From assembly GCA_002803225.1 (NCBI GenBank), contig NXFV01001581.1, positions 1 to 49,104 on the forward strand: a stretch of 49,104 nt of DNA, read 5' to 3'. The notes under the pieces were generated by a model. The model did not search any database. It saw only the letters and a list, made by a program, of their open reading frames with translations, and was not told the origin of the DNA. The position numbers were made by a program, and so were the translations under genes. The DNA is from Gamarada debralockiae. Its lineage: Eukaryota; Ascomycota; Leotiomycetes; Helotiales; Hyphodiscaceae. Positions 11,336 through 22,263 of the stretch are shown one piece after another. Numbering within the stretch: position 1 is the stretch's first letter; each line of letters opens with the position of its first letter.

Positions 11336-12178
11336 ATGCTTTACTCATTTGCTTTGTCAGCTCTTGTCGTCTGTGGTATCCTCATCACATCATCTCTTTC
11401 CTCCGCCCCTGAGGCTGATGTCCGATCTAGCTGCCGCGTACCAAACACCGTAGCTCTCACGTTCGATGGTGGTCCCTGGGTCTATGAGGAAAAACTCGTT
11501 CGTACTCTAGGCAGCGCCGGAGCGAAGGGGGCCTTTTTCGTGACCTTGAACAACTACGTTCGTTATCCCAATTAGACTTTCACGTCCACGACACTAACGG
11601 CTACCTAGGCCTGCATCTACGATGAAGACAGCGTCGCCCACCGATACGCCTACGAAAAAGAGCATACCATTGGTTCCCAAGTCGACAAAGATATGACAAC
11701 ACTCACTTTCGACCAGATGAACGAAGAAATCTTTCGCCTCGAAGACGCGCTGCGGAAAATCCTTGGAATCAAGTCCACCGTCTTCCTGCCGAGCTATGGG
11801 AATTACAATTCTCTATTATTACAGGTCCTAAAAGTCAGGGAGTATACCGTAATACTCTGGGATATGGATACTGGCGACTCAACTGAAAGTACCCCAGCCC
11901 AGAGTGAGGCGTCTCTGGATAACATCCTGGCCGAGCATCCGTCAACAATGTTGATTTTGGCACACGAAACAGAAGAGACTACAGTTCAACAGGTGGTTCC
12001 TTACGCTGTTCATCGTATCAAGGAAGAGGGGTATCCTTTAGTCACGTTGGATGAGTGTTTGGGTGTTAAGCCGTACGATGCTCATAAGGAAGGTTTTGGT
12101 GTGCGGGATAGCACGTGCATTGCTAAGAGTGCCGGGAGAAGTATGAACTGGGGAGAGATGTCTGGGCTCACTGATTAA
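11336..12178 (+). CDS. Polysaccharide-deacetylase-like protein with lost metal ligands
   Basis: The fold is that of NodB-type polysaccharide (chitin) deacetylases, which remove acetyl groups from N-acetylglucosamine chains at the cell wall. Exons 11336-11557 and 11609-12178 give 263 aa; the 51-nt intron has a GTTCGT donor, CTAAC branch and TAG end. A signal peptide is likely (MLYSFALSALVVCGILITSS). Motif 1, normally TFDDGP, is TFDGGP (42-47), so the metal-binding second Asp is Gly45. Motif 2, normally SHTWxH, is SQVDKD, replacing both metal-binding His with Gln98 and Asp102. Motif 3, normally RPPYG, is LPSYG, losing Arg. Later parts (YGNYN, LILAHET, LVTLDECLG) are kept and the frame is open. 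It is probably secreted and either a binding protein or inactive. The signal peptide ATG at 11336 sets the start. Confidence 0.85.
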
Positions 12179-15100
12179 TTGACTCGGGTCTCCGGTACTG
12201 GGTACTTCTCCCACTGGATCTCTGTATCCACGTCCTATAGTCGTTCACCTGAGATTCCCATTGTGACGCGAAATTATCTTGAGTACTGGTGGCATTCTGC
12301 AAAAACATGTTGTCATTACGATATGGAGAGTTTCAATAGTTCAACGCTAAATGACCCCTATTTGGCAGCATGAGACCATGCAGTACATCATACAACCGTC
12401 AGTCCTTGTATAAACAGATCTGTACAGTATACTCCCCCAGAATATGGCTCAAAATGGTATCATAAAAATAGAAGAGAAATACTACCCCTCCTGCACTCAA
12501 TTACAAGGATATAAGTTTGAACTCCAACCGCAGCCAGTACACCAGCTTCGTGTATGCCCCCGCTATATCACCGGAAAACTTTTGTCCAAACATCGTAAAC
12601 GTCGTCGCAAAGTTCTCCAGGAGTACTGGCACAAGATGGCCAGACGTCAAGTTGTGTAATTTTCGTCACTCACCAACTCCCGACCCTCCATAATCAGTAG
12701 ATCTCCAGAGTCTGGGCCAGAACTCGTTGAATATTTCTTTTCCATATAGATCCATCCCTTCACTGTACTGTAACGGTGTCTATATGGCATCAGTTAAGCT
12801 CTGATCGTTTCCCAAGTCTGAGGCGGGAGGGGGCAATCTACTAACTTGTCATTGAAGGTCTTATATGCTAGAAATGTACAGATTTCTTGTGGTGCCGGCC
12901 CCCCTGTCGCATTCGTAGGGCCTCTGCCTTCCATTGTTCATAGTAATGATCGTGTTGAGTATGTGAAGATTGGTGATGGGAACTGTGAGAGAAAGAGCGG
13001 TACGGTGATCGAGTTTGATGAAATAGTCTCGATCGCGGTTGACTCGCAAAAAGGACTGAACTGACCAGCAGCAATGCCACAAAAGCGCACGACAAGTATA
13101 ACTATTCTCAGTAGGGCTTTGTGTTGCATGCTGTGTGGTTGTTGAACAGCGGAGCAGTCCCGGCACCCAGGAAAGTCGAAATGGCCCTGGCCGAGTCGAG
13201 TCGGATCGCAGTTCCCGCTGATTCGCGGATGTAGCAGGCTGTACTGTAAGGCTGTGGATTCAAAGGGAATGTGTGCCTGCATCAAGTAAGCAGCTTCAAA
13301 GGAGTGGCGAAATGCGACGAGTAATGAAAGACGAGAATCAAATAAGAATGCTATTACTTGGGAAGGGAAAGCGGAGGGAAAGAGAGAATGAGAGAAAGAA
13401 AAGATGAGTAGGAATCGATCTGCTACCAAGGCGTAAAGATAGAATTCAGACGCATCTAGACTCGACAGAAACCGGGTAACGTCACACAGTCTTGTTTGTT
13501 ACACTGTACAACTCGAGATCTCTTTTGTAAGACATGATGGCTCAAAGAAATATTTCCGTACACGATGAGTTTTATGACCTTCATCCATGTTGCTCGACAT
13601 AGAGAGTACACGCAAGGGGTGTACGGGGGAGATACCTGTCAGATGTTCCCCCTTCGCCGCACCAGAAGAAGTGAGTGTTACACGAAACCTTCGCCAACTA
13701 TTAATAGAAGTCTACAGTACAGTAGAAGCGTTTGGGGAAAGCACACGTTGCCGGGAAGGACCTCCCGTCTTGTAATGTTCCAGGTCACAATTAATCGGCG
13801 ATCGGTGTGCTGATTACGGGGTGTCGGGCTTCCGTTACTTTTGTAGCGTGTTGGCAACACGGACCGGTCCAACGGGAGGAAGTCGAGAGAACTGCAATTG
13901 GACGAACGATTGAGAGAATCTGAGAACAGAGTCGAAAACTCATCGGCTAGGGTTTCCGTTGGAGGTTTGGAGCCCCCAAGATTAACGAGTAGAATTTCTT
14001 GACTCCGTCGGTTGGCGGCTTCGAAGAACGGATTTCTTTCCAGGAAAGGGTGGTGCGCTAGCCTCTCCAATAGACCCCTTTGCTCAGAGCTCAATGGAGT
14101 GCATCAACCACAGGGCCCAAAAAACGGCTCCAGATAAACACTCCAAAACACTTCGTTGTGCGCAGAAGAAGGGTCTTTTCATAAGGGTTAATAAACTTCG
14201 AAAATTTCCGGGTTTCGGGCCTTTTCAGTGCACTCCAAACTGGCGAGTAGAGGTTGATCACGCTGTGCTGTGGCTGAACGGACGTTGCTATCCATTGGCG
14301 GGGCCCCCTTGCTCACGTTGCATTAGATCTGCAGGCTGACGTCCGTGGTCCTTTTTGCGTCATAACTTGGATTTGTGGGATTGACTGGCAGGAGAGCTTG
14401 TCCTGAAGCCACAACCGCCCTTCCTCAAAACACCCTAAAAGAACAAATTCTTTTTGTCGTCGGTTTGTTGTTTTTGTTGCTCACAACATAAAGAGGCCAT
14501 ACTTGTACATCATCGAATGCTCCCTTGGTATCTCTTCGTTTGCTTGTGGGCCGGCCTTGGTGACCCATCTGCAGATCAGATAATCCTTGCTAGGACGCCT
14601 ATCAGACATCACTCCTTTGGGCAGCAAACACGTGCAACAACCTCGTCGCATCTGTTCCTATGATCTAATCCCCTGGAGCTTGCGGGTACTTTGAATTTGC
14701 TCATATGTAGCCGAGGGTTCGAAAGGGGCGGTTCAATGACTTCTGATACAGTTCAGTAGAGCCCCCCTTGTCAGTAACCTTCGTCTCACCTGCCCCTGTC
14801 TGCCAATCTTCTTGTTAATAGATAGTACCCCACCTCGCCCATTATGTATCCCTGAAGGAGAGAGAGAGGTCAATTTGTGGGGACGGTATGTGCGCTGAAC
14901 CACAAAGAAGAATTGTCATCCAGTTGTCTAATGTCTCCCGCCATTTATTCAGACCGAAAAGACTCGACCTGAGAGTGAAGCATTCCGTAAAAACAATAAA
15001 AATAACAATAGCAACAAAGTCGTTCTTTTCGTGCTCTTTTGCTCAGCTTCCAAGTAATAGAGATTGGACAACAGAGCTCGGGAGACAAGATCAGACCATC

Positions 15101-15242
15101 CTCGCTAAAGCTTCGACTTTCTGGCAACCCCAACCACGTCTCAAATCCAAAGAGCGAGCCACCACACCTCCCACGTTGAATCGTGAACGGCGCTGTGTCG
15201 GCGAACATTTCGATCTTTAAGAGCCCAGCAACTGTCGCAATC
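12179..15242. other. Gene-poor 3-kb region upstream of ypd1
   Basis: Several frames of 60-160 codons exist on both strands (for example 12444-12659 plus, 12938-13429 minus, 13678-14094 minus), but they overlap one another, lack domains, and carry no convincing splice structure. The right end should hold the ypd1 promoter. Confidence 0.45.
14670..14797. promoter_or_regulatory. Cluster of four stress-element-like CCCCT/AGGGG motifs
   Basis: CCCCT occurs at 14670-14674, 14764-14768 and 14793-14797, and AGGGG at 14724-14728, about 450-570 bp before the ypd1 ATG. In yeast this pentamer is the STRE bound by Msn2/Msn4 and related zinc-finger factors. The role here is inferred only from sequence match and position. 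Confidence 0.35.
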
Positions 15243-15815
15243 ATGCCGGACAGCACTCGTCGTGACGCCGAGGATCCAGTGAGTTTTATCCTCCAGGATT
15301 GCTTTTGACGGCAAAGCTGATGGCGCGCGACACAGAGCGAGGAAGGCTCCGTTGGCCTGCCAGATCTCGGCGATAGTATCGATGCCTTGACATTCGAGCA
15401 GATCCTCGAGATGGACGATGACGAAGACGAGCGCGAATTCAGTCGGTCCATTGTCTTTGGATTCTTTGAGCAGGCTGAGCAGACTTTCACCAAGATGGAC
15501 GAGGCACTGTAACTCGGCACAAGACCTCCATCGTTATGGCAGACCACTAACGTCTTGAATAGTAAGGCCGGCGATCTTGCGCAACTCTCTTCGCTTGGTC
15601 ATTTCCTGAAGGGCTCATCTGCCACACTCGGTCTCACAAAGGTCAAAGACTCCTGCGAAAAGATTCAACACTACGGGCAGAAGAAAGACGAAGCAGGAAC
15701 AGAAGATGAACCAGATGAGGCCAAGTGTCTGTCCCGGATCAAGGAAACATTGGTGGCCGTTAAGGAAGAATACGCCGAGGTAGAGAAGGTTCTGAAGAAG
15801 TTCTATGGAAGCTGA
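15243..15815 (+). CDS. ypd1: Histidine-containing phosphotransfer protein (Ypd1 type)
   Basis: Ypd1 carries phosphate from hybrid histidine kinases (such as Sln1/Nik1) to the response regulators Ssk1 and Skn7, controlling the Hog1 osmotic-stress MAP kinase. Exons 15243-15278, 15336-15508 and 15563-15815 give 153 aa, close to the usual length. The HPt four-helix domain covers roughly residues 25-150. The phosphorylated His is His83 in LGHFLKGSSATLG, followed by the conserved Lys86 and Gly87. Both introns (57 and 54 nt) have GTGAGT or GTAACT donors and GCTGAT or CTAAC branch sites. A short variable acidic loop (DEAGTEDEPDE) lies between the helices, as in other filamentous fungi. The protein is soluble and probably moves between nucleus and cytoplasm. 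Confidence 0.95.
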
Positions 15816-16382
15816 ATTGAGATGTAATGGCGTTTGGAGCGGACGTTCTCGTACTGGAATTTCTTGGTGGCCCAAGCAACAAGGCCTCATGTTTCTAGTG
15901 GCGACATTGAAGTCTACGCATGAGTAATGGTCTTCTCTTACAGCAATGCTCCTCATAGCTCTGGCGTCTGGCTGCATCCTACGCTTTTGTATCTCTGGAA
16001 ACTACTTCAAAGCATGCTCACCGTGTCAGAGTTTTCTATGTCGCAGATTTCAGATCTTCTCAAGGTCGAGACGGGACTTGAGGAGGGCCATGGTTTCCGG
16101 AATGTCTTAAGGATTTCTTTTTTCTGTACTAGATGCGGAAATAAACCAGAGATGGCTTATCAACGGCAATGCTCTGTCTCTTGACTATTCCTGTTGATGT
16201 TTCTTTTCCCTCCCACCACTCTTCGACCCCACCGTTGCTCTTCTGTCCTTCTTCAACCTGGAAGACACATATGATTATCACCATCTAAACGATCAAGGTG
16301 GTTTGTTCGGCATCCTCACCTCTTCATAACATATGAACTGGCGGATCTCTGAGCGACATTCAACCACTTTGAACTCCCAAGG
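15816..16382. other. Convergent intergenic region
   Basis: It lies between the 3' ends of ypd1 (plus) and the 2H phosphoesterase gene (minus). Only short frames are present. It presumably holds both 3' UTRs. Confidence 0.45.
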
Positions 16383-17177
16383 TCAAGGCATATCTACCTC
16401 GCCCTCAACCTCATACTCCTCATTCCCATCCTCCAACTTCTTTGCGCCCATTTTGCAGATCGCAACCTTCTCGACCCTCACGGCTGACATCCACTCAAAC
16501 TCCTCATACTTCTCCAAGATTTCCCTCGCATCAATCGTTAACTTGGCTCTGTTCTTTCCATGCCCAGATCCTTTCCCATTAACCCCAGGAACATAGATAG
16601 TGTTCACAATCGTGGCATGTAAAAGGAGTGGTCTCGTATCTGGTACCAAGAGATCCGCTTCGGAGAAGGCATCTTTCAGCTTCTGACAAAATGATTGCAG
16701 ACGGCAATCTTCATCCACGGGTGCAGAGTAGAGGACTGAAGTCTTCGAAGGCGTGTGCATACTCGTCAGCCCTCGAAGCGTGACTTCCAGCTTCTTCAAT
16801 TTTGTTTCTTCTTGACCTTTCCCCATAGTTTCTGCACCATTTCTTGAGCCTCCGACATCTGTGTCGTTACCGCTCTCTCCTGGGTGTGATTTCTGATCTG
16901 ACAGCAACTCCTTCAGATTTAGACTCCTTAATAACTTCAACGCATTATCCACTCGCTCCTGGCTCAACAGACTCATCACAGCCAGAGTCAAATGCAGAGT
17001 CCCAATCGGTCTAATAGCTCTTTCCGGGATTCCATCGGGATTCTCAGGTGTTCTGTCACTCGTGACATCTCCGCGGAACTTATTCAAAGAGCTCTGTAGT
17101 TGTGGGCGGGAATGAGGGGTAACGAGTGGTATGCACAGGAAGTGTGAGAGGCGTGGTGGAGAAGGTCTTGGTGGCAT
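16383..17177 (-). CDS. 2H phosphoesterase-like protein (AKAP7/ASCC1 type)
   Basis: The protein has the two HxT motifs of the 2H phosphoesterase / 2'-5' RNA ligase-like superfamily: His62-Leu-Thr64 in GTLHLTLAVMSL and His187-Ala-Thr189 in LLLHATIVNTIY. Members hydrolyse or ligate 2',3'-cyclic or 2'-5' phosphodiester bonds in RNA or nucleotides; the AKAP7/ASCC1 branch is poorly defined in fungi. One exon encodes 264 aa, with FLCIPLVT near the N-terminus as the first strand. A low-complexity acidic insertion at about 98-125 separates the two halves. The ATG at 17177 begins the recognisable N-terminus; an upstream ATG at 17289 is in another frame. It is divergent from dcl2 with 410 bp between starts, so they may share a promoter region, though no functional link is shown. 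Confidence 0.85.
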   Translation of the reverse strand: MPPRPSPPRLSHFLCIPLVTPHSRPQLQSSLNKFRGDVTSDRTPENPDGIPERAIRPIGTLHLTLAVMSLLSQERVDNALKLLRSLNLKELLSDQKSHPGESGNDTDVGGSRNGAETMGKGQEETKLKKLEVTLRGLTSMHTPSKTSVLYSAPVDEDCRLQSFCQKLKDAFSEADLLVPDTRPLLLHATIVNTIYVPGVNGKGSGHGKNRAKLTIDAREILEKYEEFEWMSAVRVEKVAICKMGAKKLEDGNEEYEVEGEVDMP

Positions 17178-17587
17178 CGCAGGTTCGGGAGATATATACG
17201 GGTGAAGATGATTCTAGGATTGGGTCTCCCGGTGATGGAGAAAGGAAGATTCGAGTACGGTAGCGGACCAATCGGCTGATCCGAAACATCCTCAACGGCA
17301 CAGAAGCCTCGTTGTCTTCAATATTTGTTTACTCTCGACATGGCTGCCTGCTTTTTTTTAAAATGGTTTCAAGCCTTATATTATTGGATATGCGGGCGTC
17401 GGCAGCTTGCAGGAAGCACGTTGGAGCTCCCAACCTCCTTGCTCATGCTCTCGCCTGATGAAGGTGCACGTCATAATGACATTCCCGGAGAACATATCCT
17501 TTAGCCACTCCTTAAGGATCCAGAATTTGGTCCATATCTAGATGGCTAGGAATTAGCTGTACTCCACCACCCCATCGCTCACTCATC
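17178..17587. promoter_or_regulatory. Shared divergent promoter region of the 2H phosphoesterase gene and dcl2
   Basis: A 410-bp gap between two divergent start codons must contain both promoters. I did not identify a clear TATA box or a named operator. A run of T (about 17352-17359) lies near the middle. Confidence 0.4.
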
Positions 17588-20500
17588 ATGAGCGATTCGG
17601 ATTTCGATGGAGCTGCTGGTCACGCCCCAGACGAGGTCGATCCTGCTGAGTTGGAAAGAGAGATCGTTGAAGACCTTACAGGAGAAGATGAGTTGATCAG
17701 CGATCAGTCCAGTTTAGCTTCTCTCAACTTGAGCGATGGCACACCAAGTATCAAGCCCAGAGCATACCAGATTGAGATGTTTGAGGCATCGCTGAAGCAT
17801 AACATTATTGTTGCTGCAGACACTGGAAGTGGGAAAACGCATATGTAAGCCTTGCTTCTCTAACTCATCCTAATTGTGAAAGTTTTCTGTTATTTTGGTG
17901 AACTCTCATACTTCTTTCAATCCCTTCCGTCCTTGTCGTCAACCTGGCTCCATGCACCCTCGAGCACGTGTTATATCTTCAAATGTCAGATCAAAACCTG
18001 TGAGATCTCATCAAATCCCTTTTAAGTTTTCTATAACTATTCTTCTCTTTATGACACGCTTTATTTACTTCATCCTGAGTATCGAACCATTCTCAAGGAT
18101 TGCTGACCGGGGTCGAAATGCAGTGCTGTCCTCCGAATTATCCATGAGCTGGAACATATTCCTCAAAACCAGTTCGTCTGGGTTCTGGTGCCAACAGTGT
18201 CTCTTTGCTCTCAGCAGTTTGACTATATCCAGTCACAAATCAGTGCCGTCCAAATCAAATGCCTCAAAGGCGAGGATGGCGTCGATCGCTGGACGAGTCA
18301 GAACGATTGGGATACGGTTCTGAAGAATGTGAAGATCGTTGTTTCAACATTCCAGGTCCTGCTGGATGCATTATCTCACGGGTTCGTTCAAATGGACTCG
18401 CTGGCCCTGATCGTATTCGACGAAGGTAAGTTCATTGTCAATCCTCCGTTCTGGCTTAATTTGTGGCCTTTCTGACAACAGCATTAGCCCATAATTGCAT
18501 TGCCAAACATCCCGGAGCGAAGATCATGAACAGTTTCTACCATCCGAGGAAGTCTCAAGGTTTACATGTCCCGCGTATCCTTGGATTGACAGCAAGTCCC
18601 GTGATGAGATCTAACCCACGGTCTTTGATGAAGATCGAGGAAACTCTGGATGCAGTTGCCAGAACTCCAACAAAGCACCGGGCTGAACTAAGACTCCAAG
18701 TCAACTTGCCAGTCTTATCACAAGTCTTCTACCAAAGTCTACCCGCGGATGCCCTAATCACAAGTTACACGAAAACCATCGGAAGTCTTGCGCAGGTATA
18801 TGGAAGCCTAAAGATCGCCGAAGATCCATATGTCCTTAGTTTGGTCAAGGAAAACACCGAGAAAAGCATGAGACAACTTCAGAAAGTGCGAATGAATCAT
18901 AAGACCTGGTGCCAGGACCAGATGAAGAGCATTCATGCAACAAGCTTGAAGATATATCGCGAAATGGGTGCTTACGGAGCGGACTGGTATATCTCAGAAG
19001 TTATCGCTAAGTTCATCAAGATGGCGGACGAGAATGACAATTTCTTGGGAATTTGGGACGTTTCTAGCGCTGAAATGCTCTACCTTGCAAAAGCGTTGAG
19101 ACAAGTCAAGATATCCCTGGCACCTAGTGATGCTCCTGCCGCGATGATTGTATCAGACAAAGTCACGAAGATGATTGATACGATCCTTCAAGACTCTTCA
19201 ACGTTTCAGGGGATCATTTTTGTGCAGACGAGAGCAGAGGTGGCAGTACTCTATCACATCTTATCGATTCACCCTAGAACTCGAGAAAGCTTCAGAATCG
19301 GCACTGTGGTTGGAACTTCGGTCCACAGTTACGGAGCAAAGAATGTTGGCGAACTAATCGATATCAACGCCCAGAAGCACACTCTCTCGCTCTTCAAGGC
19401 CGGAATTGTCAACCTAGTTATCGCAACCAGCGTGCTTGAGGAAGGTATCGATGTACCGGCCTGTAACGTTGTCGTCTGCTTTCAAAAGCCGACGAACCTT
19501 AAAAGTTTTGTGCAGCGTCGCGGAAGAGCACGGCATCGAGAGTCAAAGTTGATACTACTCCTTGATCCCGCCGTGGATAAAGTGAACGATTGGCAACAAC
19601 TTGGGGCGGATATGAAGAAGTTCTATGAGGATGAAATGCGTGCATTGAAGGAGGTCTTGGTGCGTGAAGATGCCGAGGAGCATGACGGCAGGGAGTTCCG
19701 CGTGGGTAGCACTGGGGCTCTCCTTGACCTCGACAACGCCATGGCTCATCTCTACCACTTCTGTGCGACGTTACCCGCGAAAGAGTACGTGGACTTGAGA
19801 CCAGATTTCATCTGTTCAGATGCCGGTTCAGCTCTCGTCCGATGCCAAGTCATCTTGCCACTTTCGGTCAATGAAAATGTGAGGAGGCATGAGAGCCGTA
19901 CCTCATGGATGAGCGAGAAGAACGCCATAAAAGATGCTGCTTTTGAGGCATATATGGCGCTCTACAGAGCAGGATTAGTGAACGACAATCTCTTGCCTCT
20001 CCTCCGCCGCGACGCTATCGTTGATGACCTCCTTCGGTCTGAAGTTGAGAAACGAGCTGCTATGATCAGTGTCGATGAGCAACTGAATCCATGGATTGAG
20101 ATTGCAAGAGGATGGGAAGCCTCGGGTAACATTCGAAAGTCTACTGTGGCTTTAGGAGACTTGAAATTTGGGGTCTATCTGCCGGTTGATATGCCGCCTG
20201 TGAGACCATTTCGACTGTATTGGGACATCAAAACAGAAATTCCAGTTACTGTCAGCTCTGATCCATTTCCAGCAAATCCGGATGTACTTCCTCGAGTCGT
20301 TGAAATTACCTGGGCGATTCTTGAAGCTTCCTTCGGCAATCGATTCCGAATAGAAAGGAAGCAGTTGCCTATTCAATTCTCGTCAGAGGATGCGGTACCC
20401 TTGAAAGATCAGACGGGCTGGCAGCCAGTATCTGACGCTATTCAAGTTGCGAAGTCATCAGGTCTAATCAGAGACAAAGCCGACAACAACGTACCTTATC

Positions 20501-22263
20501 AGTACGTCGAATGGCTCATAAATAAACCCCCAATCGAGGCGGTGCGAAACCCATACGAAAATTACAAGGAGGCTCCCGCAAATCTCCCCCACCTTTCTCT
20601 AATCCGTCTTCCTCGGCGCTCAGATTTTCTTCACAAGCTTTCCCAAGGAAAGGAACCTGCCTCCGCAAAGGCATACTCGGTCGTCTTGCCAATTTCCAGA
20701 TGCACCATTGATAACATCCCTTTTAGAATTGTTCAATTCGGAATGTTGATTCCATCCATCATACGCCGCTTCGAAATCACCTTGGTTGCAGACCAACTGT
20801 CGAAAACGATACTGAAGGATGTTGGAATCACTGATTTGAACCTCATCGTCACCGCGATCAGTGCTTCTAGTGCACAAGAAGATAGCAACTATCAACGTCT
20901 CGAATTTTTAGGGGACTCTATCTTGAAAACCTGCACTTCTGTTCAACTCGTTGCAGAGTATCCGTTGTGGCATGAAGGCTACTTGTCGGCGAAGAAAGAT
21001 CGCCTCGTCAGCAATTCGAGACTCTCTAAAGCAGCCATCGAAACCGCATTGGATAAATTCATTGTCACAAAGGCGTTTACTGGCCATAAGTGGCGACCTT
21101 CATATGTAGACGACCTGCTGGTTGCACCTAATGAGGAATCGAAACGTAGATTATCTTCGAAAGTCCTCGCAGACGTTGTTGAAGCCTTGATTGGAGCAGC
21201 CATGGTGGATGGTGGGATCCCCAAAGCTCTCAAATGTCTGCAGGTCTTCCTGCCTGAGCTTGACTGGGAGTCGCTTGATGCCAGACAACAACTACTATTC
21301 CAGCGAGCCCCTGATGTCGAATTACCACCAACTTTGCAATTACTGGAAGGTCTGATTGGGTATACATTCAAGAAGAAAGCCCTGCTGATCGAAAGCATGA
21401 CACACGCTTCCAGTACTACTGGGTCTCAATCTTTGGAACGGCTTGAGTTCCTGGGAGACTCAATTTTGGACAACATCATCGTGACTGCCATATGGGAGCA
21501 CCAAACAAAGCTCTCACACTTCCAGATGCATCTCCTTCGAACGGTCCTAGTCAACGCTGATTTCCTTGCCTTCATGTGCATGGAATGGAGTACTGAGCAA
21601 GAGAAGACGGATCTTGCGGAAATCAAGACTGTGGGAAAAGATGGCGAGACAGCTGCTGAGTTCAAGGAAGTATCCACCACAATTTCACTGCCTCTGTGGA
21701 GATTCATGCGGCACATGTCACCCAAACTCGGCGCAGTACAAGTAGCCACGGCGAAACGTCACGCCGAACTGCGAAACAAAATCAACGATTCGATACAGCG
21801 GGGAACACATTATCCTTGGGCACTCCTTGCAAAACTCCAAGCTCAGAAGTTCTACTCCGATATTGTGGAGAGTTTGCTTGGTGCTGTGTGGATCGATTCT
21901 GGCTCTTTCTATATATGCCGAGGGATTTTGGAGAGAACGGGCATTCTATCTTACTTGAGAAGGATTCTCAGGGACGGCGTGCAGATCTGGCATCCGAAGG
22001 AGGAGATAGGAGTGCTTGCTGACACTGAGACTGTCAAGTATGTGATTGAGAGGCGAAAAGTCGAGGGATCGGAAGACAGGGAAGAGAGGGCATATTGGTG
22101 TAAGGTTTTCGTAGGTGAGGTGGAAGTCGTCGAGATGGGTGGCGGGGTCAGCAAAGAGGAAGTCAAGACCAAGGCTGCTGAGATGGCTGTTAGAATTTTG
22201 AAAGAGCGCAAGGTGGAGGGTAGCGCTGCACGAGCTACGTTTGTTGATGGTGTGGATGGTTGA
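17588..22263 (+). CDS. dcl2: Dicer-like ribonuclease, DCL2 type
   Basis: Cuts double-stranded RNA into small interfering RNAs; in fungi DCL2 is the main enzyme of antiviral RNA silencing. Exons 17588-17844, 18124-18425 and 18488-22263 give 1444 aa. The helicase has Walker A ADTGSGKT (77-84), DEAH (185-188, the Ala codon split by intron 2), the motif LGLTASP and motif VI QRRGRAR (529-535). A Dicer dimerisation domain ([16 protein letters not shown]) follows. No standard PAZ is clear, as usual for DCL2. RNase IIIa has LEFLGD (Glu992, Asp996) and Asp1082/Glu1085 in [10 protein letters not shown]; RNase IIIb has Glu1173, Asp1177, Asp1311 and Glu1314, so both centres look intact. A C-terminal dsRNA-binding segment ([12 protein letters not shown] to the [12 protein letters not shown] helix) ends it. 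Intron 1 (279 nt) is long. The subtype DCL2 rather than DCL1 is judged from length and overall sequence. Confidence 0.93.

Noticed and set aside
13678..14094. Minus-strand open frame of 138 codons between the deacetylase-like gene and ypd1
   Set aside because: No domain or conserved-looking block; frames on the other strand are similarly open, so chance is likely.
12179..15242. Search for tRNA genes, CRISPR arrays and transposon ends across the window, especially in this gene-poor part
   Set aside because: No cloverleaf with proper A and B boxes, no regular spaced repeats, and no terminal inverted repeats were found by eye.
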